Shown piece by piece: positions 12,691 to 23,819 of a stretch of 64,000 bases of DNA. The stretch covers positions 46,734,936 through 46,798,935 of the forward strand of contig NC_065879.2 in assembly GCF_932274485.2 (NCBI RefSeq), read 5' to 3'. A program made the position numbers and the translations under genes. The notes under the pieces were generated by a model. The model worked only from the letters and a program-made list of their open reading frames with translations, was not told the origin of the DNA and did no database searches. The DNA is from Patella vulgata. Its lineage: Eukaryota; Mollusca; Gastropoda; Patellidae. How positions within the stretch are numbered: the stretch's first letter is position 1; each line of letters opens with the position of its first letter.

Positions 12691-13029
12691 CTGTGTTGAG
12701 ACCAACTTTCTGCACGGTGCACGGGTCACCCTACTTACTAATAGAGATATGTATTATGAATAAAAATATCGATAGTTCTGAGGTTCTAATCCCAGAGTAT
12801 TTTTATTTAGCGCTCACGGTTGGCGGATTATTTTACTGCGGAAGCTTACTCTTTAAATCTTATTTGGACATAGGTACTGATCACGTGTCTTTAATTAGCC
12901 AATCGTTGTCAAATAAACAAACGATAACACGTGGTTTATTATTTACTACACATGCGGACACAATGACACTGTTTTCTATATATGGAAACATTTTAAGATA
13001 AATAGAGCCACGCAACGTGAGTTCAATCA

Positions 13030-13450
13030 GTCACAATTTAAATAACAATATAAAATTCACAAATTATTGTGTTTGAACGAAACACGTAAATTTGAATTTA
13101 TTGCTGCTTGGGGTGATGTGAGATACCCCACCCCTAACAAAATATTCTGTGCACGTCACCCAGGCAGTAGCCTATGATACCTAGCCCCCCCCCCCTCAAA
13201 AACCGTATAAAATTCACTAATTATTGTGTTTTTACGAAACATGTAACAAACTATTCTGTGCCCGCTACTCAGGCAGTAGCCTATGATCCCTAGCCCCCCC
13301 CCCCCCACACACACACACCCCTTCAAAAACCGTATAAAATTCACTAATTATTGTGTTTTTACGAAACATGTAAATTTGATTTTTTTATAGCTTGTGGTGA
13401 AGTGGGGATCCCACCCCAAACAAAATATTCTGCATTCCGCCACTCAGGTA
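13030..13450. repeat. Tandem repeat, about 130-170-bp units, three copies
   Basis: ATAAAATTCACTAATTATTG followed by TGTTTTTACGAAACATGTAA and a C-run (CCTAGCCCCCCCC) recurs near 13050, 13206 and 13332. The units differ in internal length and in their C and CA runs. The third unit passes into SINE-derived sequence (GTAAGGTGCTGCCTCACTAA). Confidence 0.8.
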
Positions 13451-13610
13451 GTAAGGTGCTGCCTCACTAACCAGGAGATCCGTTTATGTGGCGCATAAAA
13501 GAACCGTAAACAGCTGGTATTCAAAATAATAAAAGTAGGTCGTAGTACCGATGTACAGGCAAAATTTCTTCATGGCACATTACACAGCGTATGTATGAAT
13601 AAGTATCCCT
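13435..13610 (+). mobile_element. Type-1 SINE fragment
   Basis: Degraded middle and 3' body words of the type-1 SINE are visible: ACCAGGAGATC, GCGCATAAAAGAACC, GCTGGTATTC and GGCACATTACACAGCGTATG. Both ends are worn. Confidence 0.55.
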
Positions 13611-14004
13611 TCGCTCCTTCTTGCCATCGCGTTGACTAAGTGTAAAGCCAGGAAGCCGTTACAAATGGTCCTAATCTCGCAGCTTCGCTCTGAGATTCAG
13701 CGCAAAGATAAAAATTAATCAGTCATTTCTCTGCTTCGCCTAATTTATTTCTTGCGACTTGCTTTGATATGAGTAAACAGTGCAAAGGACAAAAATGAAC
13801 AAGGCGAAATTAAGAAGTTTCTTGGCTTCGTACTGATTAATTCCTGCCTTTGCGCTGAACCTCATAGGGAAGTGAACCCAAAATTGAACGACACTGACCA
13901 CTTGTCGCAGCTTCTTGGCTTAGCATGTGAAGTCCAGAAGAAGCTAAAGCGTACACATAGGCTTCCATACGAATGCCTGTCTTCATCAGCCTGGTTGTTA
14001 CAGA

Positions 14005-14297
14005 AATCAGGAGCCATGGTGGGTTCGATCCTACCCAATGTTGGCCAAGAAAGTACCTCATGATTTTCCAGCGTTGGTTCCCGTTTTCACTTTTGCAAAA
14101 TAGAGGGCCTGGCAAGGAACCGTGTCTTATATTCGGACAGGCCTATAAAGTTGTGTACACGTTGTCTTTCACGTAAAATAATCTTTTGACAGAATTTGAA
14201 ATAAGATTAGCCCATAACGCTGCTGTTCAGCAAAAGTACCTAATACCCGTCTTCATTACCCCAGATGGTGCAGAAAGGTAGGATAATAAACCCCATA
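14005..14297 (+). mobile_element. Type-1 SINE, head eroded
   Basis: It begins in GAGCCATGGTGGGTTCGATC, a B-box-like stretch, and continues with the GTTGGCCAAGAAAGT, GGCCTGGCAAGGAACC and GTTGTGTACACGTTG body words. It ends in AATAAACCCCAT. Another type-1 fragment follows immediately. Confidence 0.75.
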
Positions 14298-14302
14298 TAA
14301 AT

Positions 14303-14445
14303 ACTGGGGGCAACGGTGGCTCACAAACCTTGAGGTCCTTTGTTCCATCCCGGTGTTGGTCGAGAAAGTTCATCTGTATTTTCCGACATGGTTCCCCCCT
14401 TGTCAGTGGTGTAGGACAGAGGGTCTGGCAATGAACAGCATATAG
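14303..14445 (+). mobile_element. Type-1 SINE 5' half
   Basis: The head GCAACGGTGGCTCA, TTGAGGTCCTTTGTTCCATC and GGTGTTGGTCGAGAAAGTTC is followed by CCCCTTGTCAGTGGTGTAGG. The copy stops where an oppositely oriented type-2 fragment begins. Confidence 0.75.
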
Positions 14446-14582
14446 CTGTGGGAAAAAACCTGAGGACCCGGAGTAAAATACATAACGTTGCACTCCTTGT
14501 CACGTACAAGCTTGGAATCAAACCACGCCACTTGACTCAATCAAACGCGCACATGTTAAACCATTCAGCCACCACCCCCCTC
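14446..14582 (-). mobile_element. Type-2 SINE 5' half
   Basis: Read on the minus strand it has a tRNA-like head (GGTGGCTGAATGGTTTAAC), a B-box-like GTTTGATTCC, and CTTGTACGTGACAAGGAGTG. It abuts the type-1 fragment, making a composite. Confidence 0.7.
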
Positions 14583-15284
14583 GGTTCCAAGAAAGAAAAA
14601 GGTCTAAATGTACGCTAGATTTGGTCAGGTGCTTAGGTCGGGGAATGCTTAGTTGGCAGATGGGATACTAACCCACAAAGTGTTAAGCTCAGTTCATTTC
14701 TCTTCAATAGTCCAGTCCAATCTATTTTTTACACATTGCTGAAGAGAGGGCGGTTATTAACAACCTAAAAGTTTTGAAAAAAATAGACAGCATTTAAACA
14801 GACACACATTTAATGTACACAAAAATATGATCATAAAAAAACCAAATTAAAATCATATGATGCAAAAATGAGGAATGTTTATAACAAAGTATCATCACTG
14901 TCACTGAAATATCACAGTCTTATATGCCTTGGAGCGAATAGAATTTCTGGTCTAGGTTGGAAGCATTTACGACGAACATTTTCGTTTAAAGAGGGCTAGA
15001 AATCAAGATTTATCTTGGGGATCAATTGGTAGTGAACTGTGGTTATTATATATAAATAACGACCCAATTCGACAAGGAGCAACAACAACTGTGGGTAAAT
15101 GTTACCATTTTAATTTCAATGGTCGGATTTTTTTTTAAATGTATGAATTGTGATTCTTAGAATTCTGTTTCTTCATGTAATCGTAGTAGGCCTTCATGAA
15201 CGAATAATAATAATAATAATAATAGTTATGCAAGTAACAATAACCAGTATATCCGTTATCCATATAAATTAAATAAAAAAAAAT

Positions 15285-15717
15285 GTGGGTTCATCTATAA
15301 TCAAAACAAATCTCCAAACTTCACGTTTCGACCCCCCTGTACCCAGCAAAGAAATATGGGAAATGGGATATTCTCGAATAGATAAGGCAATGCTGCAGCA
15401 AATGTTACGAAATTATCCAAAGAATGATAAAGCATTCGAATTATTACAGGGTTTTATACTTGGTTTTAAACTCCACTATCAAGGTCAAAGATTAAGTACC
15501 AATTGTAAAAATTTAACATCTACAAGGGAACATCCTGCTAAAGTTTGGGAAAACATACACATGGAAATAAACCTTGGTCGTACTGGCCTGACCTTTCTCG
15601 GAGAAACCCATTTGGCCCTATACCAAAGACGGACGGTTCATGGAGATTTATTATTCATTTATCTCATCCGGAGTTCAACAGTGTAAATTATTTTATGGAC
15701 CCGCAGATAAGCGGCGG
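15285..15717 (+). mobile_element. Fossil DIRS/Ngaro-type reverse transcriptase fragment
   Basis: The translated sequence carries landmarks of the N-terminal RT region in tyrosine-recombinase retrotransposons: GFKLHYQG, EHPAKVWE and PIPKTDGSWR followed by HLSHPEFNSVN. The fragment is short, broken and isolated, with no recombinase or RNase H beside it. Its 3' side runs into an oppositely oriented SINE. A link to the element at 28178-32300 is possible but not shown. Confidence 0.7.
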
Positions 15718-15742
15718 GACAATTTACCCAATACTACCCAAT

Positions 15743-15747
<5 letters not shown>

Positions 15748-15786
<39 letters not shown>

Positions 15787-16030
15787 GGGGTTTAACGTCC
15801 ACTCGAAAAAAACTAGGTCATTTCGGGACTAACGAATGGTTTAATTTTATTTCTATAATTCGCTTGCGCGTAGGGGTCTTTAGCGGTGGGAGGAAACCCA
15901 CAAGGTTGGACAGGCGACCCTACTCCTTGTCACGTACAACCGGGGAATCGAAACCCCGCCAGTTGACTCAATGACAGACCGTATGATACAGCGCGCGCGC
16001 GTTCTAACCATTCGGTCATCCAACCCCCCC
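15748..16030 (-). mobile_element. Type-2 tRNA SINE, full length
   Basis: On the minus strand it has a head near 16025 (GGATGACCGAATGGTTAG), a B-box-like GGTTTCGATTCCC, and the CTTGCGCGTAGG-type body. The 3' end TGGACGTTAAACCCCAT is followed by about 35 bp of CT. It lies directly against the fossil RT fragment. Together with 52905-53177 it defines the family structure. Confidence 0.88.
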
Positions 16031-16419
16031 TACCCAATACCACCCGAATACCACTCCAATATCGCCACATACTATAAAAATAAAATAAAACCAAGTACGA
16101 ACAATCCAAACCATTAGGCAAAATTCGAAGTCCTAAAAAAACGGTATAGGCAAAATAGTGTAATAGAGCAAAATAGTGTAATCAGCATATGGACTGTTCA
16201 CCGTGTACAAAATACACGATAAACAGTGGTAACAGGTGTCCGGAAGAGTAATCTTACCCTTCCTGGCGCCACACCCGCCATAACTGCATCCAAACTATTA
16301 GGCGAAATCTCGGTAAAATAGCGTGATTGGCCAATGGACTATCGGTATGCAAAATGCACGTGATGAACAGTGTTAACGATGTTAGTAGACAAGACATTAT
16401 CAGGGAGATTGTACACGCG

Positions 16420-16701
16420 TCAATTAAATATATCTAGAATAATAGCCGAGAGAGACATGTTATATTTACCAATCAAGTCAATATGACGCCCATAAAACTT
16501 TTTAAAGGTTTTAATAAGTTTAGTTCGCAAGTATCCTTGTAGTTGAAGCTTAGATGACAAATGCCTCGATCTACTTAAAAAATCAGAATAAAATGAACAA
16601 GCTCTCGCGTAACGAATTAGTTGAGACACAAACACTCCATAAGCTGGTGATATTGGAATGTTACTACTAATAAATGGAATACTACAACATAATGGTGCCA
16701 A
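16420..16701 (-). mobile_element. Fossil retroelement protein, C-terminal fragment
   Basis: The 93-codon minus-strand frame contains SNIPISPAYGVFVSQLIRYA, then YSDFLSR and KTFKKFYGRHIDLI. I recall this arrangement from the C-terminus of a reverse-transcriptase protein family scattered through molluscan and cnidarian genomes, but I cannot name its clade. Nothing of an RT core is visible next to it, so it is a fragment. Confidence 0.55.
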
Positions 16702-17789
16702 ATGAGCATATTACTTGATTTATTTTTCAAAAATAGTGAGATATATCGTGGGTTGTGGGAAATGTACTTCAAATGTGATTACCGTTTCGTTTACTCCCTA
16801 TTCATTCGCGCGATTTCGATTTATTGGAATTTAAAGTAAATGGTTATTATTTTGTTGATAAGTGCCTACTTATGGGCTGTTCTATTTCGTGTGCCATTTT
16901 CGAAAAATTCGCAACGTAATCAGTAGTAAAACTACAAGAGAAACATTAGCACATTACTTAGATGATTATTTGTTCGTTGGGTCGAAATTTACATATGATT
17001 GTAAATATTTGTAAAACACTTATGCTTTGTTTTGAAAATATATGTCGTGAATTAGGGGATCCTTTAGCCGAGGACAAAACAGAGCGACCTACAACAAATT
17101 GAAATTGAAACTGAAGTTATGTTAATTAAAATTCTTGACTATCCGATGGAACATTTACAACAACTAATCTCTGCCATGATTGAACTGAAAAAAATGTTAC
17201 TTTAAATCAGTTACAGTCCCTGGTGGGGGGTTTTAAATTTTTGCACGTGGGCAATTTCTACTGTCAGGAGGTTTTACGATGGGACATGTAGGGTAGGAAA
17301 ACCGCTGGAATGAGTTTCTTGGAAGACTTCAACGGGACGTTGTATGATTCAGAATTTAAATTGGATATATAATCAGCAATTAGAACCATTACTGATACTA
17401 GTGATAGTGTCGGCAAAGGAGAATGGGCGTTTCTTAAATGACCGGATCGATGAAAGGAGGAGAGGTTTATGAAAGACATATCAGTATTAGAGCTAATACC
17501 CATTGTTCTTTCTCTATTCGGGTAATTGTGTTAGAAATCAAATAATAATATTTTGGACAGACCACATTGCTTTAGTTTCAATAATTAAAAATCAAACCTG
17601 AAAATCTAAATACGTCACGCATTTTATTGGAAAGTTGGTACTTATAGCAATGAGAAGTTTCAAGTCAAAGCATTTGAGTGGTGAATTTAATGGTATTTGT
17701 AATTCTACAAATGGTTAGCACCGGCATCAGTCAACAACCGGCTCCAATACCACTGGATTTTCTCAAGCTTTTATTGAATGTGAAGTGAA
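16702..17789. other. No gene recognised; possible decayed LINE 5' part
   Basis: AT-rich DNA upstream of the LINE. No ORF1 or clear endonuclease core was seen. The minus-strand frame at 17264-17503 has no recognisable motif. Confidence 0.35.
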
Positions 17790-18045
17790 TAGATAATTAG
17801 AGTCGGCGTTGTCTGATCAGAAGGGTGTAGTCGGAGAAATAAACTTACAGGTTACTGCGAATCTAGCTATATTTGGGACGTTGTACTTTCCAATCACAGC
17901 AATTTTGATGAAGTAAATAACCTTATTAAAAGTTATGATTGGAATGAATGGCCGATTTGCGAACTTAAATACAAATGATTCGTGTGAAACTTTTTATCGT
18001 ATCTTAAATGATTTCATCAACAAATGCATTCCCAAAAGACGGGTA

Positions 18046-18450
18046 TTAAACGTACATTATGCAAGAGCTAATTCTGTCTAATGCAGGTCTTTCTTTAGGC
18101 CTGAAATGTTATCTAAATTATTAATTAGACATTAATTAACCTATCCAGACCATAATCAACCCTAGATGACATCGCTAGCCAGCGATCATTAGTGGATTAT
18201 GAGCCGATTTACTGTATAGCTTTCCTTCACGATTTAACAATTAAATGGATAATCTAGACGAGGCTGTTTATCGTACTGACTTTAGTAACGATGATCGAGG
18301 CTAGGCGGAAATTTCAATCGCTTAGTTCTCGGTTCATAGTGGATCAATTTGAATGAAATTATCATCAATTTGCCTTTACATTATCTAGTTTTTAACAATT
18401 ATTGTGACAACTGCCAACTCGTTATCGAATCTCCCATAATGTATCTTTAA
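18046..18450 (+). mobile_element. TTAA-flanked MITE, copy 1, inserted in the LINE ORF
   Basis: A 397-bp unit lies between TTAA at 18046-18049 and TTAA at 18447-18450. The ends ACGTACATTATGC and, inverted, AGATACATTATGGGAG form imperfect terminal repeats. Nearly the same sequence is at 55997-56396. LINE codons on the two sides (...CIPKRR and GPNDKPG...) belong together, which shows that the MITE landed in an existing LINE. Target TTAA fits piggyBac-type or Kolobok-type transposases; no transposase is encoded here. Confidence 0.88.
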
Positions 18451-18849
18451 TAGGCCCAAATGATAAACCTGGGTTTAACTTAGAACTACCTAAAGATACA
18501 AGAATTCGAGATAAACTTAGGAAAAGGACCAAACCTACAAATAACCGTGTACAGCGTAACAAAGTAAATAATCACAAAAAAGTACTAAAATTGCAGTATA
18601 TCTAGTCTAATTTAAAATCAAAAAGAATTTTGGAAAATTATAAATAAATTCGTCGGAACAAAACAACGTAAACCATATTCCTCCACGAATGGAGGACGAA
18701 TTAGTTTATTCTGAATATGAAAAAGCAGAACTTTTGAACATTTAGTTTGATCTCTGGCAAATAATACCCTATCAAGAGAATTGCTGGGATTCAGTATTCG
18801 CACAAATCAGAAATATTTCTCTTCCAGAAATTGTACAGTCTGAAATAAT

Positions 18850-19856
18850 CGATGTAATAGCATGTTTAAAGGATAAGAAGGCCCTGATAAAATAGGTAAC
18901 ACATTTCTGAAAGCTACTTAGCACTCAGTAAGCACACCACTTTGTTTACTTTTTAACAAATCTATTGAAGAAGGGATCTTCTTAGCATTGTGGAGAATTG
19001 CACATGTGATATCAATTTTTAAGAACGGATCCAAAAATATAAATTTAAATTATAGACCAATATCAGTACTAAGCTGTATAAGCAAACTCTTAGAACAGAT
19101 CGTATTCAAACACTTGTACAACTATTTTAAAAATAATAATCTACTATACGGTTTTCAATCTGGATTTAGGCCTAATCACTCTACTGTACACCAACTAAAA
19201 GAAATTTATCATAATTGTGTTAGAGCTATCGAAGGTCACAAAATTTCTTGTTATGGTTTCTTCGATATATCAAAAGCTTTTGATCGTGTATACCATTCTG
19301 GTCTACTATATAAACTTAGTAAAAATGGAATTGATGAAGCCTGTCTGACTTGGATAGAAAAAACACACACCAGGGATCAGTGTTGGGGCCTTTCTTATTC
19401 CTTGTCTTCATAAACGACATCTATGAAGTACTGAACAACATTGCCAGGTTATTTGCTGATGATACAGTCATTGGTTGTACTAAATCTAGTATCGAAGACT
19501 TTGAAAATTCGGTCAATAATGATTTTTACCGATTACACATTTGGTCACAAAAATGGCTGATAAATTTCAATCCGAATAAGACAAACGTCTTGTTATTTTC
19601 AAATAAGAAGCTATGGAAATTGTCCTCCCTCAAATTAGATGGAATTGAACTCGAGATTGTTCGGTACCACAAACACCTAGGTATTACTTTGTCGCAAGAT
19701 TTAAAATGGGACAACGATATTGATAGAATTTGCAATATTGCAGGAAAGCAATTAAACATTTTAAGAAGACTTAAGTACAAATTGGAACAAAACACATTAG
19801 ACAAAATCTATAAAGCATACCTCAGATCGATCTTGGAATATGCTAATCCGGTCTAG
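18850..19856 (+). pseudogene. LINE reverse transcriptase domain, interrupted
   Basis: RT motifs are visible in order: NYRPISVLSCISKLLEQIVF, GFQSGFRPNHSTVHQL, CYGFFDISKAFDRVYHSGLL, HQGSVLGPFLFLVFINDI and the catalytic RLFADDT near 19450, then WLINFNPNKTNVLLFS. Two frames are used. Around 19365 a stretch normally present between WIE and HQGSVLGP is missing, and the frame changes there. Earlier stops lie between 18850 and 18988. The enzyme would have made cDNA at the target site; this copy cannot. Confidence 0.9.
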
Positions 19857-20543
19857 GATAACTGCAGCAAACACGATAGAATTCGTCTAGAAAAAAATCC
19901 AGTAAGAAGCTGCTCGCATAATTACGGGTTTACCCAAGTTGGCGGGTAAAGAAGTCCTTTATCAGGAAACGGGATGGGACAAACTGTCAACCAGACGTTT
20001 CAGACAGAAACTGATACCTTTTTACGATATATAAAACAATAATTGTCCTATATTCCTTACAAATATCTTACAACAATATAGAAACAGTAACACGCCGTAT
20101 TCATTACGAAATACCAACGATAATTTATTGACGCCGCGTTGTCGAAAGATCGTTTTTCCCCAAGCACAATTTGCGCCTGGAATTCGTTAGATTCGTCTAC
20201 TAATTCGTCTGCTCCTAATAGAGCAGTATTCAGATCAAAAATAGGTATATTTGATCAACCGAAACCTCCCCCTAATTATCTATTCTTACATACAAGACTG
20301 TAGCCCAATAAAATCACACCTTTTTTTATTAAATCATCAAACGGAAGATACACAACATTACTTCCAAAATTGTCCTTTGTATAATGAGCAAAGGGGTATA
20401 TTATTTGATCAATTAAAAAAAAATATCAGAACCTAAATCGGGCGACACTGCTTTCGGGTGACCCGGCATAAACGATATTTCAGAATATGATCTCAGTTAA
20501 GCATGTACAGAAATACATGGAAAACACAGAGCGATTTAAATAA

Positions 20544-21950
20544 TGATTTCTAGAATGAAAAAGCACGCTACCGTCCGCCAAAGAGTTCTCATTTTTAAAA
20601 GAAATTGATTTAATATTGAACCTCAACAAATAAACCTTACACACTTTCGTATATTTCGTTGTTGTAAGGTATGCAATCCCGAGGTATTCACCCTGGTCCA
20701 TATTTTAAATACACTGATCTTGTGTATTTATGTTTGTTTTGTTAATTTATTAGTATCTGACATGTATGTATCATTATTGTTTCACTTACCACCTACAACA
20801 ATCGCATTGTATTTGAGAGGACTCCGTTTTAAGTTTTAGTAAATTTTGTCCAATCCGTTTACTTTAAAGTAATAAAATATGTTAAATCACATAAAATAAT
20901 CTATGCATTAAAAGGGATTTTTTAAGGGATATTCCCAGATAGATTTTGGAGAATAAAATTAATTAATTTTATGTGAAAAGGCCTAAATAACCTCTTACTT
21001 AGATCCAAGCAAATGCCTCATGCCATGTGATACGTTTTCCAACAACTTCAAATTGTAGGTATCGCTCTATGTTTGCATTATAGGGACTAAGACTAGTAAT
21101 CGTTTCCCCTCATTTCATGATGGACGAATACTCCCTCTTCCTGTATTTTTGGGTTGACTTTTTGGTCCAGAATTGGAGAAAAGGGGTCATATTTGCAATT
21201 TCATAGCAGTTTTGGGTAATACTGATGATATTACAGCGGAGGGATAGGGGGTGTAAAGTGTCTTTCTGCAAAGCAATCATTGTGTCGGGAGTGAGATTTT
21301 CACCCCAGTCAACATCAAATCCCCGTAGCAAAAAATCTAAATGGTCAACCCCCTACAAATTTATGATGAGGAGATTACCAAATGTGGTCCCTGTTGTGCC
21401 TATAAAGATTGGAACCAACGGAATGTTGGGCAAATAATTGCTAGTCCATACAGAAGTGCCTGGATAACTATGTGCTGCGCGTGCGCAGTGGCATTTCCGT
21501 GTTACTTTCAGTTTGTTTTGTTTTAGTCCGGTGGCAATGCGTCTCAGCCGTTCATGGCTCTGTGTTGATTACGTTTGATGTTTTTTTTGTTACTGTATTC
21601 GATATTTATGTGCTATAATAAAGATATTATAGACATAACCACAACTTAACACCATTTGAATATGGCGTGGAATTATAATAGATCCTGTTTCATGTCTCTC
21701 TAAACATGCCACGACGAATTGCTGAATGTCTGAGGATCGGTGGAGGAATTACTCATTATTAAGACAAATATCAAAGACGTCCATTTTCACTTTTGACGGT
21801 GTATCTCTTTGCGAGTGAAATGGGGCCGTCAGATAAGCCGCCCATATGAACTGTTTATCTTCATGTGTAGGCAATTGGCCTGTTATTAACATACACTGAT
21901 TACCTTTAATAAAAACAGCAGTGCATTTCCGCAGTTTTGTATTGTTTCTG
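20544..21950. other. No gene recognised
   Basis: This probably includes the LINE 3' untranslated region at its left end. The open frames at 21110-21526 on both strands overlap each other and resemble no family I know. Confidence 0.4.
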
Positions 21951-21972
21951 AATATCCCCTACTTTTTTTGAA
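21951..21972. repeat. Solo copy of the Tc1 terminal repeat motif
   Basis: AATATCCCCTACTTTTTTTG plus AA is identical to the inner-to-outer right end of the Tc1 element at 45231-45252. No matching left end was found nearby. It sits directly before the putative acceptor of the PHD exon, so it doubles as the pyrimidine tract. It may be a leftover of an older insertion or a chance match. Confidence 0.45.
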
Positions 21973-21980
21973 GAGTATAG

Positions 21981-22547
21981 TTGAAAAGTGTGTAAAGTGT
22001 AGTAAGGCAGTGAAGAAAAACCAACAAGCAATGTCATGTAACAGGTGTGATAAGTGGACACGCAGGACTTGTGGTACAAATATGTCTTCATTCTTTATGT
22101 AAGTTTTTGGCCAAACCAAATAACTACCAAATAATAAAAACTATTTTTTGTTGAAATGCTTGAAAAAGGTAATTATGTATTGAAATGTGTATATTAATCT
22201 ATGACTAATATATAATCCAAATGACAATATCCTTGGAATGATTTTTGTTGATATTTTCACAAGTTTTGAATGTTTTGTTTTCTTCAGAATTGTCCAGAAA
22301 AAGCTATGATGAGGCAGCAGAAGTGGGAAAAGATATCGATGTTTTGTGCATTATATGCCGAGTAGGTGACACATCAAGTAATCCATCCACCACTATTCCA
22401 GCACCAGAAAAAGCTACGACTTACCCATCTACAGACCCTTCCTCGTCACCAAAGCGTAGCAAAACTGTGCACAGGCGTGTTGTGTCCAAGAGACGTCACA
22501 GAGACCACAGGAGTAAAGGTGGCAAGGTTGAGATCACGGAGAATTGA
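21981..22547 (+). pseudogene. Two-exon PHD-type zinc finger gene remnant
   Basis: Exon 1 (21981-22098) encodes KCVKCSKAV...MSCNRCDKW..RTCG, which fits the C-x2-C, C-x2-C, x4-H-x2-C layout of a PHD finger, with arginine where the zinc-binding histidine is expected. It ends at a good donor (GTAAGT, 22099). Exon 2 (22288-22547) follows a TTTTCTTCAG acceptor and supplies the last pair (DIDVLCIICRVGD). A Pro/Thr/Ser-rich and then basic tail (KRSKTVHRR, SKRRHRDHRSK) ends at a stop. The two exons do not join in phase (2 nt left, 1 nt needed), so the copy is probably dead. Such fingers often precede FLYWCH or transposase-like domains in molluscan repeats, but none is seen here. Confidence 0.65.
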
Positions 22548-23819
22548 TGAATTGAAGGGATAAATAACAGTAATTTCTTTACTACAACCCTTATCCTGTA
22601 TTATGCTAACTGTAGATGAGGGGGTTGTGTAGCCCTGTTATAAACCCCGAATGGTTTTGTTTAGAGTGCCAAATGACGACAAATCATATCATTTACATTT
22701 TGAATGGTATAAAAAAAAAATCATTTGAATTCTTTGGCTGTCATGTGAGCTTATTTATTATAGAATTACAAAAGAAAATCTCTAGAACTGCGATGCAGTA
22801 ATGACGGGTGTCACTTGTGCCACATTACCCTTGAACTTATGTCACATCCATGCCACGTAACCCTTGAACTCATGTCACATGCGGTACCAATGAAACGATT
22901 GAACAGATATTGCAAACGTGTTATGAAATAGACAGAGAATCAACCAAATCCAGCGATATCAATTCCATTTACACATTTGTTACCATGTGTTACATATGTC
23001 AAAAAAGTGATCCTGGCAAAGTTTGTTACTAACTTACCGCTAGGTTTGCTGACTTTCCAATGTGAAATTAAAATTCGAAAAAAGTCTTACAAGGTGTTCC
23101 TGACAAAATTGGTTATTTCTCAACAAGGGAAGATGCAAGAAGCAATTTTTGGACATCTATATGACCGTATTGATCCAATCTATATGTCCATTGGATTCAA
23201 ATATCATAATATTAAACGATTAATAAATATAACTCACTTCAAAAAAGTACTGTGCCAAATGACATTACATCCTGTGACAATGAAAATATTAAATTAAATC
23301 TAGGAAATCATAAATGGTATAAGGCATCACATGGCGAAAATTTTACAGGCAAAATAACGTGAAAAGTGACTCATGCAAATTGCCTAATTCTCGGCAACAG
23401 CCAATATTGCAAACATATTTTGACCTACATTGTCATCGTATGGATTAATGCTACAGGTTCATGAAAGTTGTCAAGACATATTTTAAAATATGAAAAGCCT
23501 GAATGCGTTGTAAATAGCTCATTTTTACACCCCTTTTCACCTTTAAATCAAAATGGCGCAAATGCAAAACGAAATAAAAAAAACTAAGCAAGACATATTT
23601 TGCGTCTTTAGTAGGAGCATTCAGCTTGATCTATTAGATTTGTAAACATTAATATTTGCTTTTTAAAAGAACTTTAGACACGTTTTGGGTAAAATTACGA
23701 CACTTCCGGTGCAGACAAAACTTTAATCGGTAGAAGAATATTGAGAATTTGCACCACGAAGCATATGGGCTTTTCTTTAAAACAAATCAGGCAATAAATA
23801 ATTAACCCAGAACCCATAA
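22548..23819. other. No gene recognised; degenerate AT-rich repeat begins
   Basis: At 22827-22880 CCACATTACCCTTGAACTTA and CCACGTAACCCTTGAACTCA form a small tandem duplication. From about 22975 the sequence carries words of the AT-rich repeat family found further right (AAAAAGTGATCCTGGCAAAG, CACTTCCGGTG). The 106-codon frame at 22977 lies in this repeat and has no known domain. Confidence 0.45.

Larger units (their letters stand above)
17790..20543 (+). mobile_element. Decayed non-LTR retrotransposon (LINE, Jockey/CR1 supergroup-like), split by a MITE
   Basis: In order: an endonuclease end resembling ALSDQKGVVGEINLQ (about 17810-17850), a linker with YDWNEWPICEL and FINKCIPK, a 405-bp MITE insertion, then the linker resumes with GPNDKPGFN and RNKVNNHKK. 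The reverse transcriptase follows (about 18850-19856), then a zinc-knuckle-like C-terminal region (EDTQHYFQNCPLYNEQRG) ending VQKYMENTERFK at 20543. ORF1 and most of the endonuclease are missing, and several stops and frame changes interrupt ORF2. The 3' UTR probably continues beyond 20543, but no tail was identified. Confidence 0.85.

Noticed and set aside
12693-13001. 102-codon plus-strand open frame
   Set aside because: No domain, no splice or promoter support, and its start was assigned through a non-ATG codon. It could be a small exon but nothing shows it.
15545-15832. Frame with a long Glu-Arg repeat
   Set aside because: The Glu-Arg run is the (GA)n tail of the inverted SINE. Only the part before it is retroelement-derived.
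22977-23297. 106-codon plus-strand frame
   Set aside because: It is made of AT-rich repeat phrases that recur elsewhere without an open frame.
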